Translations under genes and position numbers: made by a program
Notes under the pieces: generated by a model
Seen by the model: the letters and a program-made list of their open reading frames with translations, nothing else
What the model was told of the DNA's origin: nothing
Database searches by the model: none
In this document: in pieces, positions 1-8,386 of the stretch
Layout of the letters: each line of letters opens with the position of its first letter
Position numbering within the stretch: the first letter of the stretch is position 1
Source of the DNA: Nitrospira sp.
Lineage (GTDB): Bacteria; Nitrospirota; Nitrospiria; Nitrospirales; Nitrospiraceae
Direction of reading: 5' to 3'
Assembly: GCA_024760525.1 (NCBI GenBank)
Contig: CP060499.1
Coordinates: forward strand, 3,555,501-3,619,500
DNA length: 64,000 nucleotides

Positions 1-2
1 TT

Positions 3-314
3 GAGGTCGTCGAGCAGAAGACCTCTCCCCGCGGATCACATCTGGCGTTCTTAAAAGTGCCCGACAGCGAGGAGCTGATCGAACTGACCAGTTTTCCCCC
101 GAGCGGGCCCGTGAAAGTTCAGGAAGATCTTGTCCATCTGGCCTTCCAAGTTGAAAGCCTCGACGACACGATCGCATCCCTCAATGCGCAGGGGATCAAG
201 ATTACCGATGGTCCGACAAGAACGTCCTCGGGGAGTCGATTTATCTTTCTCGATGCGCCTGACGGCTACGAGATCGAGCTCATCGAACGGCCGGCCGGTG
301 TCAAGATCGTCTGA
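3..314 (+). CDS. VOC/glyoxalase family protein, C-terminal part (cut by window edge)
   Basis: The reading frame is open from the first bases, so the gene begins before the window; 103 codons are visible. The pattern fits a glyoxalase I-type metalloenzyme of the vicinal oxygen chelate fold: a Glu in LIELTSF, a His in VHLAFQV and a Glu in YEIELIE sit where lactoylglutathione lyase has three of its four metal ligands, and the DAPDGYEIELIE ending is typical of the family. Lactoylglutathione lyase (methylglyoxal detoxification) is the most likely role, but methylmalonyl-CoA epimerase and other VOC enzymes look similar in this half. The GTG at 57 is an internal codon, not the start. Confidence 0.75.
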   Translation, partial: EVVEQKTSPRGSHLAFLKVPDSEELIELTSFPPSGPVKVQEDLVHLAFQVESLDDTIASLNAQGIKITDGPTRTSSGSRFIFLDAPDGYEIELIERPAGVKIV

Positions 315-316
315 TT

Positions 317-336
317 TCGTGAGTCATCGCTCACGA
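317..336 (+). terminator. Small hairpin after the glyoxalase-family gene
   Basis: Seven-base arms (TCGTGAG and CTCACGA) flank a six-base loop, starting 3 bases after the stop codon. There is no clear T-run behind it, so it is only a weak candidate for a terminator. Confidence 0.3.
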
Positions 337-448
337 TAATGACCAGACTGAGTTGTCGTCAGGCCTGCTTCACCCCATTGACGATTCCGGGACACTCACA
401 GTATTGTTCCCCCCTTCACGCACCACCTAATACCGAAGGAGCCTTGGG

Positions 449-1318
449 ATGAAGAATGCTTTTTTCCGCGGTCATGGCCTTGGCAATGACTATCTCGTGA
501 TGGATCCTCGCGAGCTGACGTTCAAACTTTCTCCCAAGAACATCACATCGGTCTGCGACCGCAACTGGGGGGTGGGCAGCGACGGCATTTTGGCGCTGGT
601 GTCATCAAAGAAGGCCGATTTCGGCCTGCGCATCTTCAACCCGGACGGCAGCGAGGCGGAAAAGTCAGGGAACGGCCTCCGGATCTTTGCCCGCTATCTC
701 CACGCCACCGGCAAGACCAAGAAGACGCATTTCACCGTGGAGACAAAAGGCGGAGTGGTCACCATTGATCTACATGTGGACCGGCATAAGGACGCCAGTG
801 CCGTAACCGTCGAGATGGGAAGAGCCACGTTCAAGCCTAGCGCCCTCCCCTGCTCGCTCAAGGTACCCGAATTGATTCAGCATCCGATCGAAGCGGCAGG
901 GCATTCGTTGGTCTTCACCGGCGTCAGTGTGGGCAATCCTCATTGCGTGGTCTTCAAGCCTGCTGGCGCTTCCTGGTCGCGGGAAGACCTGTTGGCGCTC
1001 GGCCCGGCCTTGGAGAATCATGCCCTGTTCCCCAAACGGACCAACGTGCAATTGGCCGTTCCGACCGGGTCCAAAGAAATCTTCATCCTTATTTGGGAAA
1101 GAGGCGCCGGAGAGACACAGGCCTCCGGCTCATCATCCTGCGCAGCAGCCAGTGCGGCGGTTCGCCTCGGATTGGTCAAAAGTCCCGTCACCGTGAAGAT
1201 GCCGGGCGGCATGCTGAATATCGATGTAACCCCCGACTTCAGCCTGACCATGAAAGGGCCGGTGGCCGAAGTCGCCCGAGGCTCGCTCAGCCCTTCGTTT
1301 GTGCGATCACTGAGATAG
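449..1318 (+). CDS. DapF-like epimerase with both catalytic cysteines replaced by serine
   Basis: This 289-residue protein has the length and overall fold signature of diaminopimelate epimerase, which interconverts LL- and meso-diaminopimelate for lysine and peptidoglycan synthesis: GHGLGNDY at the start, NPDGSEAEKSGNGLR near residue 70, GNPHCVVF in the middle and ERGAGETQASGSSSC near residue 220. In the characterised enzyme the two acid/base residues are the Cys of CGNGxR and the Cys of the second ACGTGxC motif. Here both are Ser (codons TCA and TCC). It may be a DapF paralogue with another substrate, a very slow epimerase, or a lineage variant. The ATG has a good ribosome site (GAAGGAG, 7 bases away). 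A stand-alone gene upstream of uvrC. Confidence 0.8.
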   Translation: MKNAFFRGHGLGNDYLVMDPRELTFKLSPKNITSVCDRNWGVGSDGILALVSSKKADFGLRIFNPDGSEAEKSGNGLRIFARYLHATGKTKKTHFTVETKGGVVTIDLHVDRHKDASAVTVEMGRATFKPSALPCSLKVPELIQHPIEAAGHSLVFTGVSVGNPHCVVFKPAGASWSREDLLALGPALENHALFPKRTNVQLAVPTGSKEIFILIWERGAGETQASGSSSCAAASAAVRLGLVKSPVTVKMPGGMLNIDVTPDFSLTMKGPVAEVARGSLSPSFVRSLR

Positions 1319-1447
1319 AGACGCTCTCAGTCTCTGTTCCTTGGCCGGGATTGTCGTTGCCCGGTTGCTCCCCTCACCCCCGCACCGTAGAATGTCAAGG
1401 CCTTCGGTTGGTCACGCTCCGACTGATGGCTGAAAGCTGACGGCTTT

Positions 1448-3250
1448 ATGACTACTTCCATTCAGTCTAAACTTGCGCACCTACCCACCAATCCCGGAGT
1501 GTATTTGTTCAAAAGTGCTCACGGGGAGATCCTGTACATTGGGAAGGCGGCGGTGTTGGCTGACCGGGTCCGCTCCTACTTCCAGAAAGGAACAGATCAC
1601 AGCCCGAAAACCGGCCTACTCGTCAGCCAAGTCGCCGACTTGGAAACGATGGTGACCCGGTCCGAACTCGAAGCCCTGATTCTTGAGAGTAACCTGGTCA
1701 AGCGCCACAAACCCCGGTTCAACATCGTCCTGCGGGACGACAAGCAGTATCCCTATGTGCGGCTGCCGATCAAGGATGATTTCCCGCGGCTTTCAATCGT
1801 GCGCCGTGTCCAAAAAGACGGAGCGCTGTACTACGGCCCTTATACGCCGGCGAACGCTTTGCGCGAGACCTTGAAAGTGATTAAGCATGTTTTCCCTCTC
1901 GCCACTTGCTCCATCGACATCGACGGCACAGCCGAACGAGCCTGCATCGAGTTCGAGATCAAGCGCTGCATGGCGCCGTGCACGGGCAACCAGTCGAAGG
2001 AAGACTACCATCAGATCGTCAAACAGGTCCGCCAATTTCTGGAGGGACGGGACCACGAGCTGCTCGACGATCTCCGAGCCAAAATGGAGACGGCGGCGAA
2101 GCGCGAAGAATTCGAAGAAGCCGCCCGCTTGAGGGACCGCCTCTTCAAGATCGAGCGGATACTGGAGAAACAGCGCATTACGCAGACTTCGGCCATGGAT
2201 CAGGATGTGCTGGGGCTTGCGCGGCGAGGTGCGGCAGTCGATCTTCAAATTTTGTTCGTCCGCGGCGGCTTGCTGATCGGGCGGAAAGATTTCTTCTGGC
2301 CACAGTCGGCTGATGCGCCGGACAATGAACTCGTCCGATCCGCGATCGAGCAGTTTTACAACAAGGATGGCCAGCCGCCGAGAGAGGTCTTGGTCCCGAC
2401 CGACCTGGACGATATCGCACTGATCGAGCAATGGCTTTCTGACAAACGCGGAGAATCCGTCCGCGTCCTGGTGCCTGAGCGTGGTGCCAAGCATCAGCTG
2501 GTGCTCCTGGCTGAGGAAAACGCGGCCTCGGCCGTCGCCGACCATCTACGCAACGAAGAACTCGATCAACAAGCCGGTGAGGAACTAAAACGGCTGCTGC
2601 GTCTGGATCGCGCTCCTCGTCGAATCGAAGGCTTTGACATCTCCAATACCATGGGTAACCAATCCGTTGCCTCGATGGTCGTGTGGGAAGATGGGCGGAT
2701 GAAGAAGGCAGACTACCGCCGATTCAAGATCCAGACGGTGGTCGGGGCCAACGACTTTGCCAGCATGAAGGAAGTCATCACACGGCGCTACGGCGAGACG
2801 CAGGACTTAGCCCGACCGGACCTGATCCTCATAGACGGAGGGCTCGGGCAACTGGGCGCCGCAATGGACGGGCTGAAGCAGGTTGGGCAGCAAGGCCTGC
2901 CCATTCTCGGGTTGGCCAAAGCAAGGAGGGAAAAAGAGGAGCGGGTCTTTCTTGCCGGTCGAAAAAACCCGATCATTCTCACCGCCACCGCGCCGGCCAC
3001 CCATCTCTTGCAGCGGATTCGCGATGAAGCCCATCGCTTCGCGATTACGTTTCATCGAAAACTGCGCGGCAAGTCGCTGGTGAGCTCCAAACTCGACCAG
3101 GTGATCGGGATTGGGGAGATTCGGCGCACTCAGCTCTTGAGCCGGTTCGGCAGTCTAGACCAGTTGGCCTCAGCCAGCGACGAAGCGCTGCGGGAGGCCG
3201 GTCTCAACGCGGAGACCGTCTCGGATCTCCGTCGGGCACTGGCCAAGTAA
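1448..3250 (+). CDS. uvrC: UvrC, excinuclease ABC subunit C
   Basis: UvrC is the nuclease of bacterial nucleotide excision repair; it is recruited by UvrB and cuts on both sides of a lesion. The 600 residues have the full architecture: an N-terminal GIY-YIG nuclease (GVYLFKS, then ILYIGKA, about residues 10-95), a four-cysteine cluster near 150-180 (ATCSID, ERACIEFEIKRCMAPC), a UVR motif at about 205-245 that binds UvrB, an RNase H-like second nuclease (GFDISNTMG with its Asp, later LILIDGG), and helix-hairpin-helix motifs at the end (VIGIGEIRRTQLLSRFG). No strong ribosome site precedes the ATG, but the start matches the usual N-terminus. Its partner uvrA lies 22 kb away on the other strand. 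Confidence 0.96.
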   Translation: MTTSIQSKLAHLPTNPGVYLFKSAHGEILYIGKAAVLADRVRSYFQKGTDHSPKTGLLVSQVADLETMVTRSELEALILESNLVKRHKPRFNIVLRDDKQYPYVRLPIKDDFPRLSIVRRVQKDGALYYGPYTPANALRETLKVIKHVFPLATCSIDIDGTAERACIEFEIKRCMAPCTGNQSKEDYHQIVKQVRQFLEGRDHELLDDLRAKMETAAKREEFEEAARLRDRLFKIERILEKQRITQTSAMDQDVLGLARRGAAVDLQILFVRGGLLIGRKDFFWPQSADAPDNELVRSAIEQFYNKDGQPPREVLVPTDLDDIALIEQWLSDKRGESVRVLVPERGAKHQLVLLAEENAASAVADHLRNEELDQQAGEELKRLLRLDRAPRRIEGFDISNTMGNQSVASMVVWEDGRMKKADYRRFKIQTVVGANDFASMKEVITRRYGETQDLARPDLILIDGGLGQLGAAMDGLKQVGQQGLPILGLAKARREKEERVFLAGRKNPIILTATAPATHLLQRIRDEAHRFAITFHRKLRGKSLVSSKLDQVIGIGEIRRTQLLSRFGSLDQLASASDEALREAGLNAETVSDLRRALAK

Positions 3251-3264
3251 TGGGCATCCGCAAT

Positions 3265-4635
3265 CTAGAAGAGAGTCCGCAAACTGAGCGTACCTAAGTG
3301 CACGAAGGCGTGGTACGTGCCGTCGACAGTCGGGTTCAAATTGTCGACAACGGTGCGTGATTCATAGAACCATTCCTGATAGGCGAGATCCAGTCCCATG
3401 CCCTTCGGCCACAGAACCGACTCTCCGCTGCAAGGAATGACACCTAGAAATCGCCCGGCTCCCTTGCAAAGGAAACCGGTGCCAAGGGACAGAGTATGAG
3501 CCGTCAAGGAGATGGTTGCGGGGTTGAACGTTCGACCGGGGACGGGATCTTCTGTATACGTGTAACCGGAACGCACCGCGACCTCCCAGTGCGGTAGCCA
3601 CTGTGGATTCAGCCACTTATGTTCGGTGCCCAGTGCAATCACCGGTACGTTGTTCCATTGTTGAGGCTGGGGAATCGTGGGTCCATTTGACAGGCGGACA
3701 TCAAGATTCCTGTTCAAACTCCAACCGACATATTCGACATTGAGCTCGACTTTCCACTCTCGCTCGCTGGTGCGCACCGGCCAGACTGCGATGCCACCGG
3801 TAAAGATATGAGGCAACACAAGATCGGTGGAGGCATCGGTCACCTTGGCTCCATTGACTAACAGGGACCCATGTAACGGCAAAACCGCCTGACTGCGATA
3901 GACCAGCCCGATGGACAGGACGGGCTTACCGGCCTCGTTTCTCATGGGGCTATACAGCAAACTGGCCGTCACGCCTGCTGCAGTCCCATTCCCGTTCAGT
4001 TCCATAGACGCTCCAGCTGGAATCCCCAAGCCTCCGGCGCTTACCTGCTTCTGCTCCACATGTCCTTCACCGAGAAAGCTCGCGAACGTATAAATATCCG
4101 CGCTCACACCTACTGACAGATCTTCGCTTACCTTGTACGCAATGGTGGGCTTGATAGCGATCAGCGGGAGTGCTGCCGAGGTCACAGCCGTGTTGAACGG
4201 GCCATCGACCGGGTAACGGGTATTCAAGCCAAACGGCGACGTTAACCCGATCCCGACCGTCACCGGCGAGAGAATGGGCAATCCAGAAGATGCAAGATTG
4301 GCACTGAGATAAAAATTACTGGGAGGAGGCCAGTTCACGCTTCCGTTGAAGTCGCCACGGCTATCAAGACCAGTCGGGCTTTTGAACTTGACGGATCCCC
4401 CAAGCAAATTTAGCCCAACGATGCTTTGGACACCTGCCACTTGGGTCAACCCGGCCGGGTTGTAGTGGATCGCTGATGGATCATCGGCTTCCGCCGCGAA
4501 TGCGTTGCCTTGTCCTGCGGCGCGCGCTCCCTGAGGCTGAAAACGAAGGGCTTGGGCCCCGGCTACCGGTGGATCCAGGAGCGCACAGGATAGGATGAAT
4601 GCAACGACGAGCCTACCAATGAGCCATGCTTGCAT
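3265..4635 (-). CDS. FadL/TodX family outer-membrane transport protein
   Basis: A 456-residue precursor with a signal peptide (cleavage probably after VAGAQA) followed by the family hallmark near the mature N-terminus, ARAAGQGNAFAAEADDPSAI then NPAGL. FadL-type barrels carry hydrophobic compounds such as long-chain fatty acids or aromatics across the outer membrane through a lateral opening. The rest shows alternating beta-strand character and ends in a terminal Phe (SLRTLF), the usual signal for barrel assembly. It converges on uvrC, with 14 bases between their stop codons, and no partner gene is nearby. The substrate cannot be read from the sequence. No clear ribosome site before the ATG. 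Confidence 0.85.
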   Translation of the reverse strand: MQAWLIGRLVVAFILSCALLDPPVAGAQALRFQPQGARAAGQGNAFAAEADDPSAIHYNPAGLTQVAGVQSIVGLNLLGGSVKFKSPTGLDSRGDFNGSVNWPPPSNFYLSANLASSGLPILSPVTVGIGLTSPFGLNTRYPVDGPFNTAVTSAALPLIAIKPTIAYKVSEDLSVGVSADIYTFASFLGEGHVEQKQVSAGGLGIPAGASMELNGNGTAAGVTASLLYSPMRNEAGKPVLSIGLVYRSQAVLPLHGSLLVNGAKVTDASTDLVLPHIFTGGIAVWPVRTSEREWKVELNVEYVGWSLNRNLDVRLSNGPTIPQPQQWNNVPVIALGTEHKWLNPQWLPHWEVAVRSGYTYTEDPVPGRTFNPATISLTAHTLSLGTGFLCKGAGRFLGVIPCSGESVLWPKGMGLDLAYQEWFYESRTVVDNLNPTVDGTYHAFVHLGTLSLRTLF

Positions 4636-4872
4636 CCGGATCTTGGCACCCTGCTAAATTGTTTGCCCTGTCCAGCGGGCTTACAACAATTGACCTTCAC
4701 TTTTAGGGATGATCTTCTCATGACAGACAAAAGTAAATAGGGAGATGAGCCGTGCGTAGGGGGACAATCGGCCCTAGTCATGATATTAAAAAGGCCCTAT
4801 CACGGTTTTCATCTGATTTTCGGATAACTCGTATGGTATATAGTCACGTCCCCAAAGGGCAGGAGGGTCTCT

Positions 4873-5691
4873 ATGGCTCATACGTCATCAAAACAACCTT
4901 TCCCGCGGACCGCCTTCGACGCGCTCTCCAAGTCTGAGTGCCGGAACTTTCTTGAGGTCCTCCACTACGCGATGCAGGCAGAAACTCCGGATCACGTGCG
5001 GGACGTGCTCGTTCTATTCCAAAACCATTTCTCCTTCACGAGAGCCTTAGGGGGGCTTGCTCGCCTGGGGCCGGATCGCACCTTTGCTGGATTCAGTAAT
5101 GTCGTCAACGCCAGTTATCCAGATGAATGGCTCTACATGTACTGGAAAAATGGCTTTGCTGATGTCGACCCGGTATTCAAGTCGGCGTTGAAATCACCAG
5201 GCACGCAACATTGGCGAGAGATCTATCAACACATGTCTTCCGAGAAAGAACATGAGTTTATCGCCACGGCGCGGCAATTTGGTCTCTGTGATGGCATCAC
5301 AACAGGTTCAGTCGATCAAGCCTGTGGAGTTGCTACTTTTTGTTCATTCGCCAGTGAACATGCTCTCGACGCGAAACGATTGGTTCCACTCGTCGAATAC
5401 GCAGGCTATTACATTCATATGGCCCTGCTCAGAACCGCTCCCAAATCTGTGTCGCAAACAGATCGATGCGTCAAAGAGCTTTCCTCGCGAGAAGTCACGA
5501 TTCTCAATTGGATGAAGAACGGAAAAACCAATTGGGAAATCGGCAAAATTCTGGGAGTCAGTGAGCGAACCATACGATTTCACATTGAGAGCATCTTCTC
5601 CAAACTAGAGGTGACTTCCCGCTCCCAAGCAGTTGCAACCGCCATCGAGCACGGGCTACCCGCCCTCCATGGGTTGCCAACCGCCATTTAG
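4873..5691 (+). CDS. LuxR-type quorum-sensing regulator
   Basis: A 272-residue regulator with an N-terminal autoinducer-binding domain (about residues 30-180; the WxxxY/D pattern is seen in DEWLYMYWKNGFADVDPV) and a C-terminal LuxR HTH (about 205-262: LSSREVTILNWMKNGKTN, IGKILGVSERTIRFH). LuxR proteins bind an acyl-homoserine lactone and then a palindromic lux box. The ATG follows a strong site (AGGAGGG, 6 bases away). It converges with the luxI homologue whose stop is 52 bases downstream, so the two are a plausible cognate pair. AHL signalling in Nitrospira has been reported. The ligand's acyl chain cannot be predicted. Confidence 0.9.
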   Translation: MAHTSSKQPFPRTAFDALSKSECRNFLEVLHYAMQAETPDHVRDVLVLFQNHFSFTRALGGLARLGPDRTFAGFSNVVNASYPDEWLYMYWKNGFADVDPVFKSALKSPGTQHWREIYQHMSSEKEHEFIATARQFGLCDGITTGSVDQACGVATFCSFASEHALDAKRLVPLVEYAGYYIHMALLRTAPKSVSQTDRCVKELSSREVTILNWMKNGKTNWEIGKILGVSERTIRFHIESIFSKLEVTSRSQAVATAIEHGLPALHGLPTAI

Positions 5692-5743
5692 GCATTCAAT
5701 TCGCACTGGCTGAGTCCCAACCCCTCCCTTAGCGCCGAAGCAG

Positions 5744-6499
5744 CTAGGCTGCGCGTACCAGCAGTCTGTCTTCTGCCAATTGAGCATATTCCGCCACATC
5801 TCTTTCTTGACCCAGCACTGGTCGGCATCCGTGTTCCTGGCTGGGAACCGGCGTTGTCGTGGTCAGCCAATCCAGCATGGCAGGACGACACATTGAGGCT
5901 TGAGAGCGAAACTCGTCCAGATCGAGCACCCCTCCAATTGAGAAAACCTGAGCCGGAGGTAAAGCTACTGGCTCCCCTATGGCCCGGCATGGCCACCCCA
6001 TGCGCTGAACAACCCGCAAAAGTCTGTGCTCCACTACCATATACGTATAGCGGACCTCATGAAGCAGGCACCATTGATACATCCCTTTGAAGATCACTTT
6101 CATGAGCCTTGCAGAAAGGCCACGATCTTCGATCGCTGGATCAACGGCCAGTCGAGTAATTTCCGCCGTATCGGTTTGTTTTCGAACACGATGGTTCCCC
6201 ACAAGACAGGCGCTGAATTCACTCTCCAGCATGAACGGGACAGGCGCATGGGTCATGCGGACCAATCCAAGCAGTCTGGCTTCATCCGCAAATACCCCGA
6301 TTGAGGTACTCCAAGTATCGTACACATCGGCTTCGAGCCGGTCGGCCCGCTCAGGCACCCACTTCAGCCGTTCAGCGAATACGCGATGCCGCAATCGATA
6401 CCCCTGAGTGAGGTCCTCCTTGGTTTCGAGCGTCTTGACGAGAAACTCTCCCTCGCAGAAGGCAATTCCCTTTTCCTCTCCGGCCGCGAATGCTTGCAT
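5744..6499 (-). CDS. LuxI-type acyl-homoserine lactone synthase
   Basis: A 251-residue protein of the autoinducer synthase family, which makes an acyl-homoserine lactone from S-adenosylmethionine and an acyl carrier. The invariant LuxI residues are all found in order: Arg and Phe of RLRHRVFAERLKW, the Trp of the same motif, both Asp of EADVYD, the Arg of GLVRMT, a Phe in PFMLESEF, and Glu/Arg of AEITRLAVD. The C-terminus (about residues 205-251) runs beyond the usual ~200-220 residues and has no feature I recognise. The ATG follows AAGGAGA at good spacing. A lux-box-like palindrome lies about 105 bases upstream. A GNAT acyltransferase of the exosortase-associated type is the main alternative. 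Confidence 0.85.
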   Translation of the reverse strand: MQAFAAGEEKGIAFCEGEFLVKTLETKEDLTQGYRLRHRVFAERLKWVPERADRLEADVYDTWSTSIGVFADEARLLGLVRMTHAPVPFMLESEFSACLVGNHRVRKQTDTAEITRLAVDPAIEDRGLSARLMKVIFKGMYQWCLLHEVRYTYMVVEHRLLRVVQRMGWPCRAIGEPVALPPAQVFSIGGVLDLDEFRSQASMCRPAMLDWLTTTTPVPSQEHGCRPVLGQERDVAEYAQLAEDRLLVRAA

Positions 6500-6592
6500 A
6501 CTGTCTCCTTTCAGTATGGCCTGATGCGGAGCCCATATAGGGCCGATTGTCTAGTAGGGGAGGCGAATGGAACCATTTCAACTAAGGACACG

Positions 6593-6616
6593 TCACCTGG
6601 CGGACCCGCCAGGTGA
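6593..6616. promoter_or_regulatory. Lux-box-like palindrome between luxI and a divergent kinase gene
   Basis: Eleven-base arms around a two-base centre; the inner 20 bases (6595-6614) are ACCTG-N10-CAGGT. The Vibrio fischeri lux box has the same outer half-sites and the same spacing. It sits near the middle of the divergent luxI/kinase region, about 105 bases from the luxI ATG and 115 from the kinase GTG. A short T-run (TTTT) follows on the + strand, so a hairpin terminator is the alternative, but no + strand gene ends just before it. Confidence 0.6.
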
Positions 6617-6637
6617 TTTTCCGATCTCGATCACGTA

Positions 6638-6643
6638 GATAAT
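6638..6643 (+). promoter_or_regulatory. Candidate -10 element for the divergent kinase operon
   Basis: GATAAT matches five of six consensus bases. Transcription would start near 6650, which puts the palindrome centre at about -45, close to the -42.5 expected for an activating lux box. If used, this promoter rules out the ATG at 6642 as translation start and supports the GTG at 6720. Confidence 0.35.
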
Positions 6644-6719
6644 GACGCTACAACTAGATGCTGCGGTTTCGGCGGCTATGGTGGAACTTGAGCAAGAAGA
6701 CCGGAAAAAGGAGGTACGC

Positions 6720-7523
6720 GTGACAGAAGGCAGGACAAAGTTTCAACTGTTGGACGGGGGACTCCGCCCAAGCCCAGCCCTGTCAATCACCCAGTCGGTT
6801 CGACCGCTCAAGGAATCCCTCGGCATGTGTCAATTGGAACCTTGCGCAGGTGAACTGACGATCGCGTTCAAAGCGACCGAACGCCGATTGCACAAACTAT
6901 TGGAAGATCGTACCCGGATTGGTCGAGACTTGCATGACTGCGTGTTGCAATCGCTGTATGCCATTGGCCTTACTATTGAAACCTCTCAACGGACCCGGAG
7001 TAGTCACTCAGTGGAAACCAAAGAATCCGACAGCCGGATGATCTGGCAGATCAATCAACTCATTCATGAAATCCGCGGGATGATTCACGAATTGGAGTCC
7101 GGCACCGTCCAAGAGTTTGACTTGTCTTCGGAACTCGACACGCTATGCACGACCTATGAGCAAACAAACCGGTTGCACATGAAGTTAGATCTTCAGCGCA
7201 GCGCCATTGAGGTGTTGACGAATGAGGAAGAGCGCGAGATCTTGAATATCGTACGGGAGGCTCTCAGTAACTGCGCTCGCCACGCTCAGGCGACCCGAGC
7301 CGTGGTCTCGATTCGTATGAAAGAAACGAGAATTCGCGTCAGCATATCCGACGATGGCATTGGGTTTTCCACGGCTGTAGGGCAACCACGTGGATACGGG
7401 CTTACCAACATGGAAGCGCGAGCCAAGAAACTCGGCGGGAGATTGTGGGTGCAGTCGAAGAGCGGAGGAGGCACGCAAGTCATTGCGGAGTTTTCATTGG
7501 AACCCCTTCTCACCCCTGTATGA
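6720..7523 (+). CDS. Sensor histidine kinase, HisKA_3 (NarL-partner) type, no input domain
   Basis: I chose GTG 6720 because AAGGAGGT lies 4 bases before it; an in-frame ATG at 6642 without a ribosome site would add 26 residues. The protein (267 residues) has a short N-terminus, a dimerisation/phosphoacceptor helix with the HisKA_3 H-box (RTRIGRDLHDCVLQSLYAIG) and a HATPase domain (DDGIGFS, then GYGLTNMEARAKKLGG). No transmembrane or PAS segment is visible, so it should be cytoplasmic, with an unknown input. It overlaps the next gene by ATGA, so kinase and regulator form a two-component pair. The lux-box-like palindrome upstream suggests quorum control. Confidence 0.85.
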   Translation: MTEGRTKFQLLDGGLRPSPALSITQSVRPLKESLGMCQLEPCAGELTIAFKATERRLHKLLEDRTRIGRDLHDCVLQSLYAIGLTIETSQRTRSSHSVETKESDSRMIWQINQLIHEIRGMIHELESGTVQEFDLSSELDTLCTTYEQTNRLHMKLDLQRSAIEVLTNEEEREILNIVREALSNCARHAQATRAVVSIRMKETRIRVSISDDGIGFSTAVGQPRGYGLTNMEARAKKLGGRLWVQSKSGGGTQVIAEFSLEPLLTPV

Positions 7524-8200
7524 AACAACCATCGACCAGCATCGTGCTTGTGGATGACCATGAGATGGTCCGCAGGGGCCTGCGCGCCCTGCTACACCTT
7601 GAACCGGATATGACGATCGTGGGAGAGGCCGGGACTATCGCGGACGGTGTGGCGATCGTTGAGCGGCTCAACCCTCAGATGGTCCTGCTTGATGTGAAAC
7701 TTCCCGACGCTTCAGTCACTGAAGCCTGCCGACGGCTTCTGGCCGTTGCACCGAAGCTTCGGATTCTCGTCCTCACCAGTTACGCCGAGGATACCACGGT
7801 GATGGCTGCCGTTCAGAACGGGGCGCATGGATATGTGCTCAAGGATGTCCGCATGGATGACCTCATCCGCGCTATTCGCACCGTCGCCACCGGTCAGGGC
7901 TATCTGGACCCACGCGTAACCCAGCAGGCGCTCCACTGGATTCGGACCAGTTCACATCTGGGCGTGACTCCCCAAGGAGTCTCCCGATTATCCCCGCAAG
8001 AACGCCTCATTCTGCCTCTCCTGGCGGAAGGGAAAACAAACAAAGAGATTGCGGTCCAGCTTCGTTTGAGCGATAAGACCGTGAAAAACTACCTGGCGAA
8101 TATCTTCGATAAGCTGCATGTCAAACGTCGAACGGAAGCCGTCGCCTGGTTTATGAAGGAAACGCACGTGCCCGGGGCCGCCCGAAGTCCGAAATTCTAG
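7520..8200 (+). CDS. NarL/FixJ family response regulator
   Basis: A 226-residue regulator starting at the ATG that overlaps the kinase stop codon (ATGA). It has a receiver domain with acidic pocket VDDHEM, phosphoacceptor Asp in MVLLDVKLPD, Thr/Ser switch (LTSYAED) and Lys of YVLKDVR, then a LuxR-type HTH at about 160-220 (LSPQERLILPLLAEGKTNKE, KTVKNYLANIFDKLHVKRR), resembling DevR/DosR. It is the output of the kinase at 6720 and is clearly related to the regulator at 13068, sharing the layout and the KTxKNYLxNI motif. The target genes are unknown. Confidence 0.92.
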   Translation: MKQPSTSIVLVDDHEMVRRGLRALLHLEPDMTIVGEAGTIADGVAIVERLNPQMVLLDVKLPDASVTEACRRLLAVAPKLRILVLTSYAEDTTVMAAVQNGAHGYVLKDVRMDDLIRAIRTVATGQGYLDPRVTQQALHWIRTSSHLGVTPQGVSRLSPQERLILPLLAEGKTNKEIAVQLRLSDKTVKNYLANIFDKLHVKRRTEAVAWFMKETHVPGAARSPKF

Positions 8201-8386
8201 GGCTCTTGTGAGCCTCTAGCGCTCGCCTGTCCTCGTGAAAACTTCTTTACTCCGCCCCCTTCTGCTCTTGTAGGATCGACGGGCTCTATGCTATTCCCTA
8301 ATTGTTGTTCCAGGATTGGTCCACCTGTGAAGGAGAACGGGCTCGCCTCACACTTTCATCCGACCTAAACACCGAGATTCGTCTCT
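8201..8386 (+). other. Intergenic region between two kinase/regulator modules
   Basis: A five-base-stem hairpin (GGCTC-TTGT-GAGCC, 8201-8214) directly follows the regulator gene and could be a weak terminator. I see no convincing promoter or ribosome site before the large kinase gene at 8387. Confidence 0.3.

Noticed and set aside
6593..6616. Palindrome as rho-independent terminator
   Set aside because: A T-run of four follows, but no + strand gene ends before it; the lux-box spacing and divergent position fit a binding site better. Not fully excluded.
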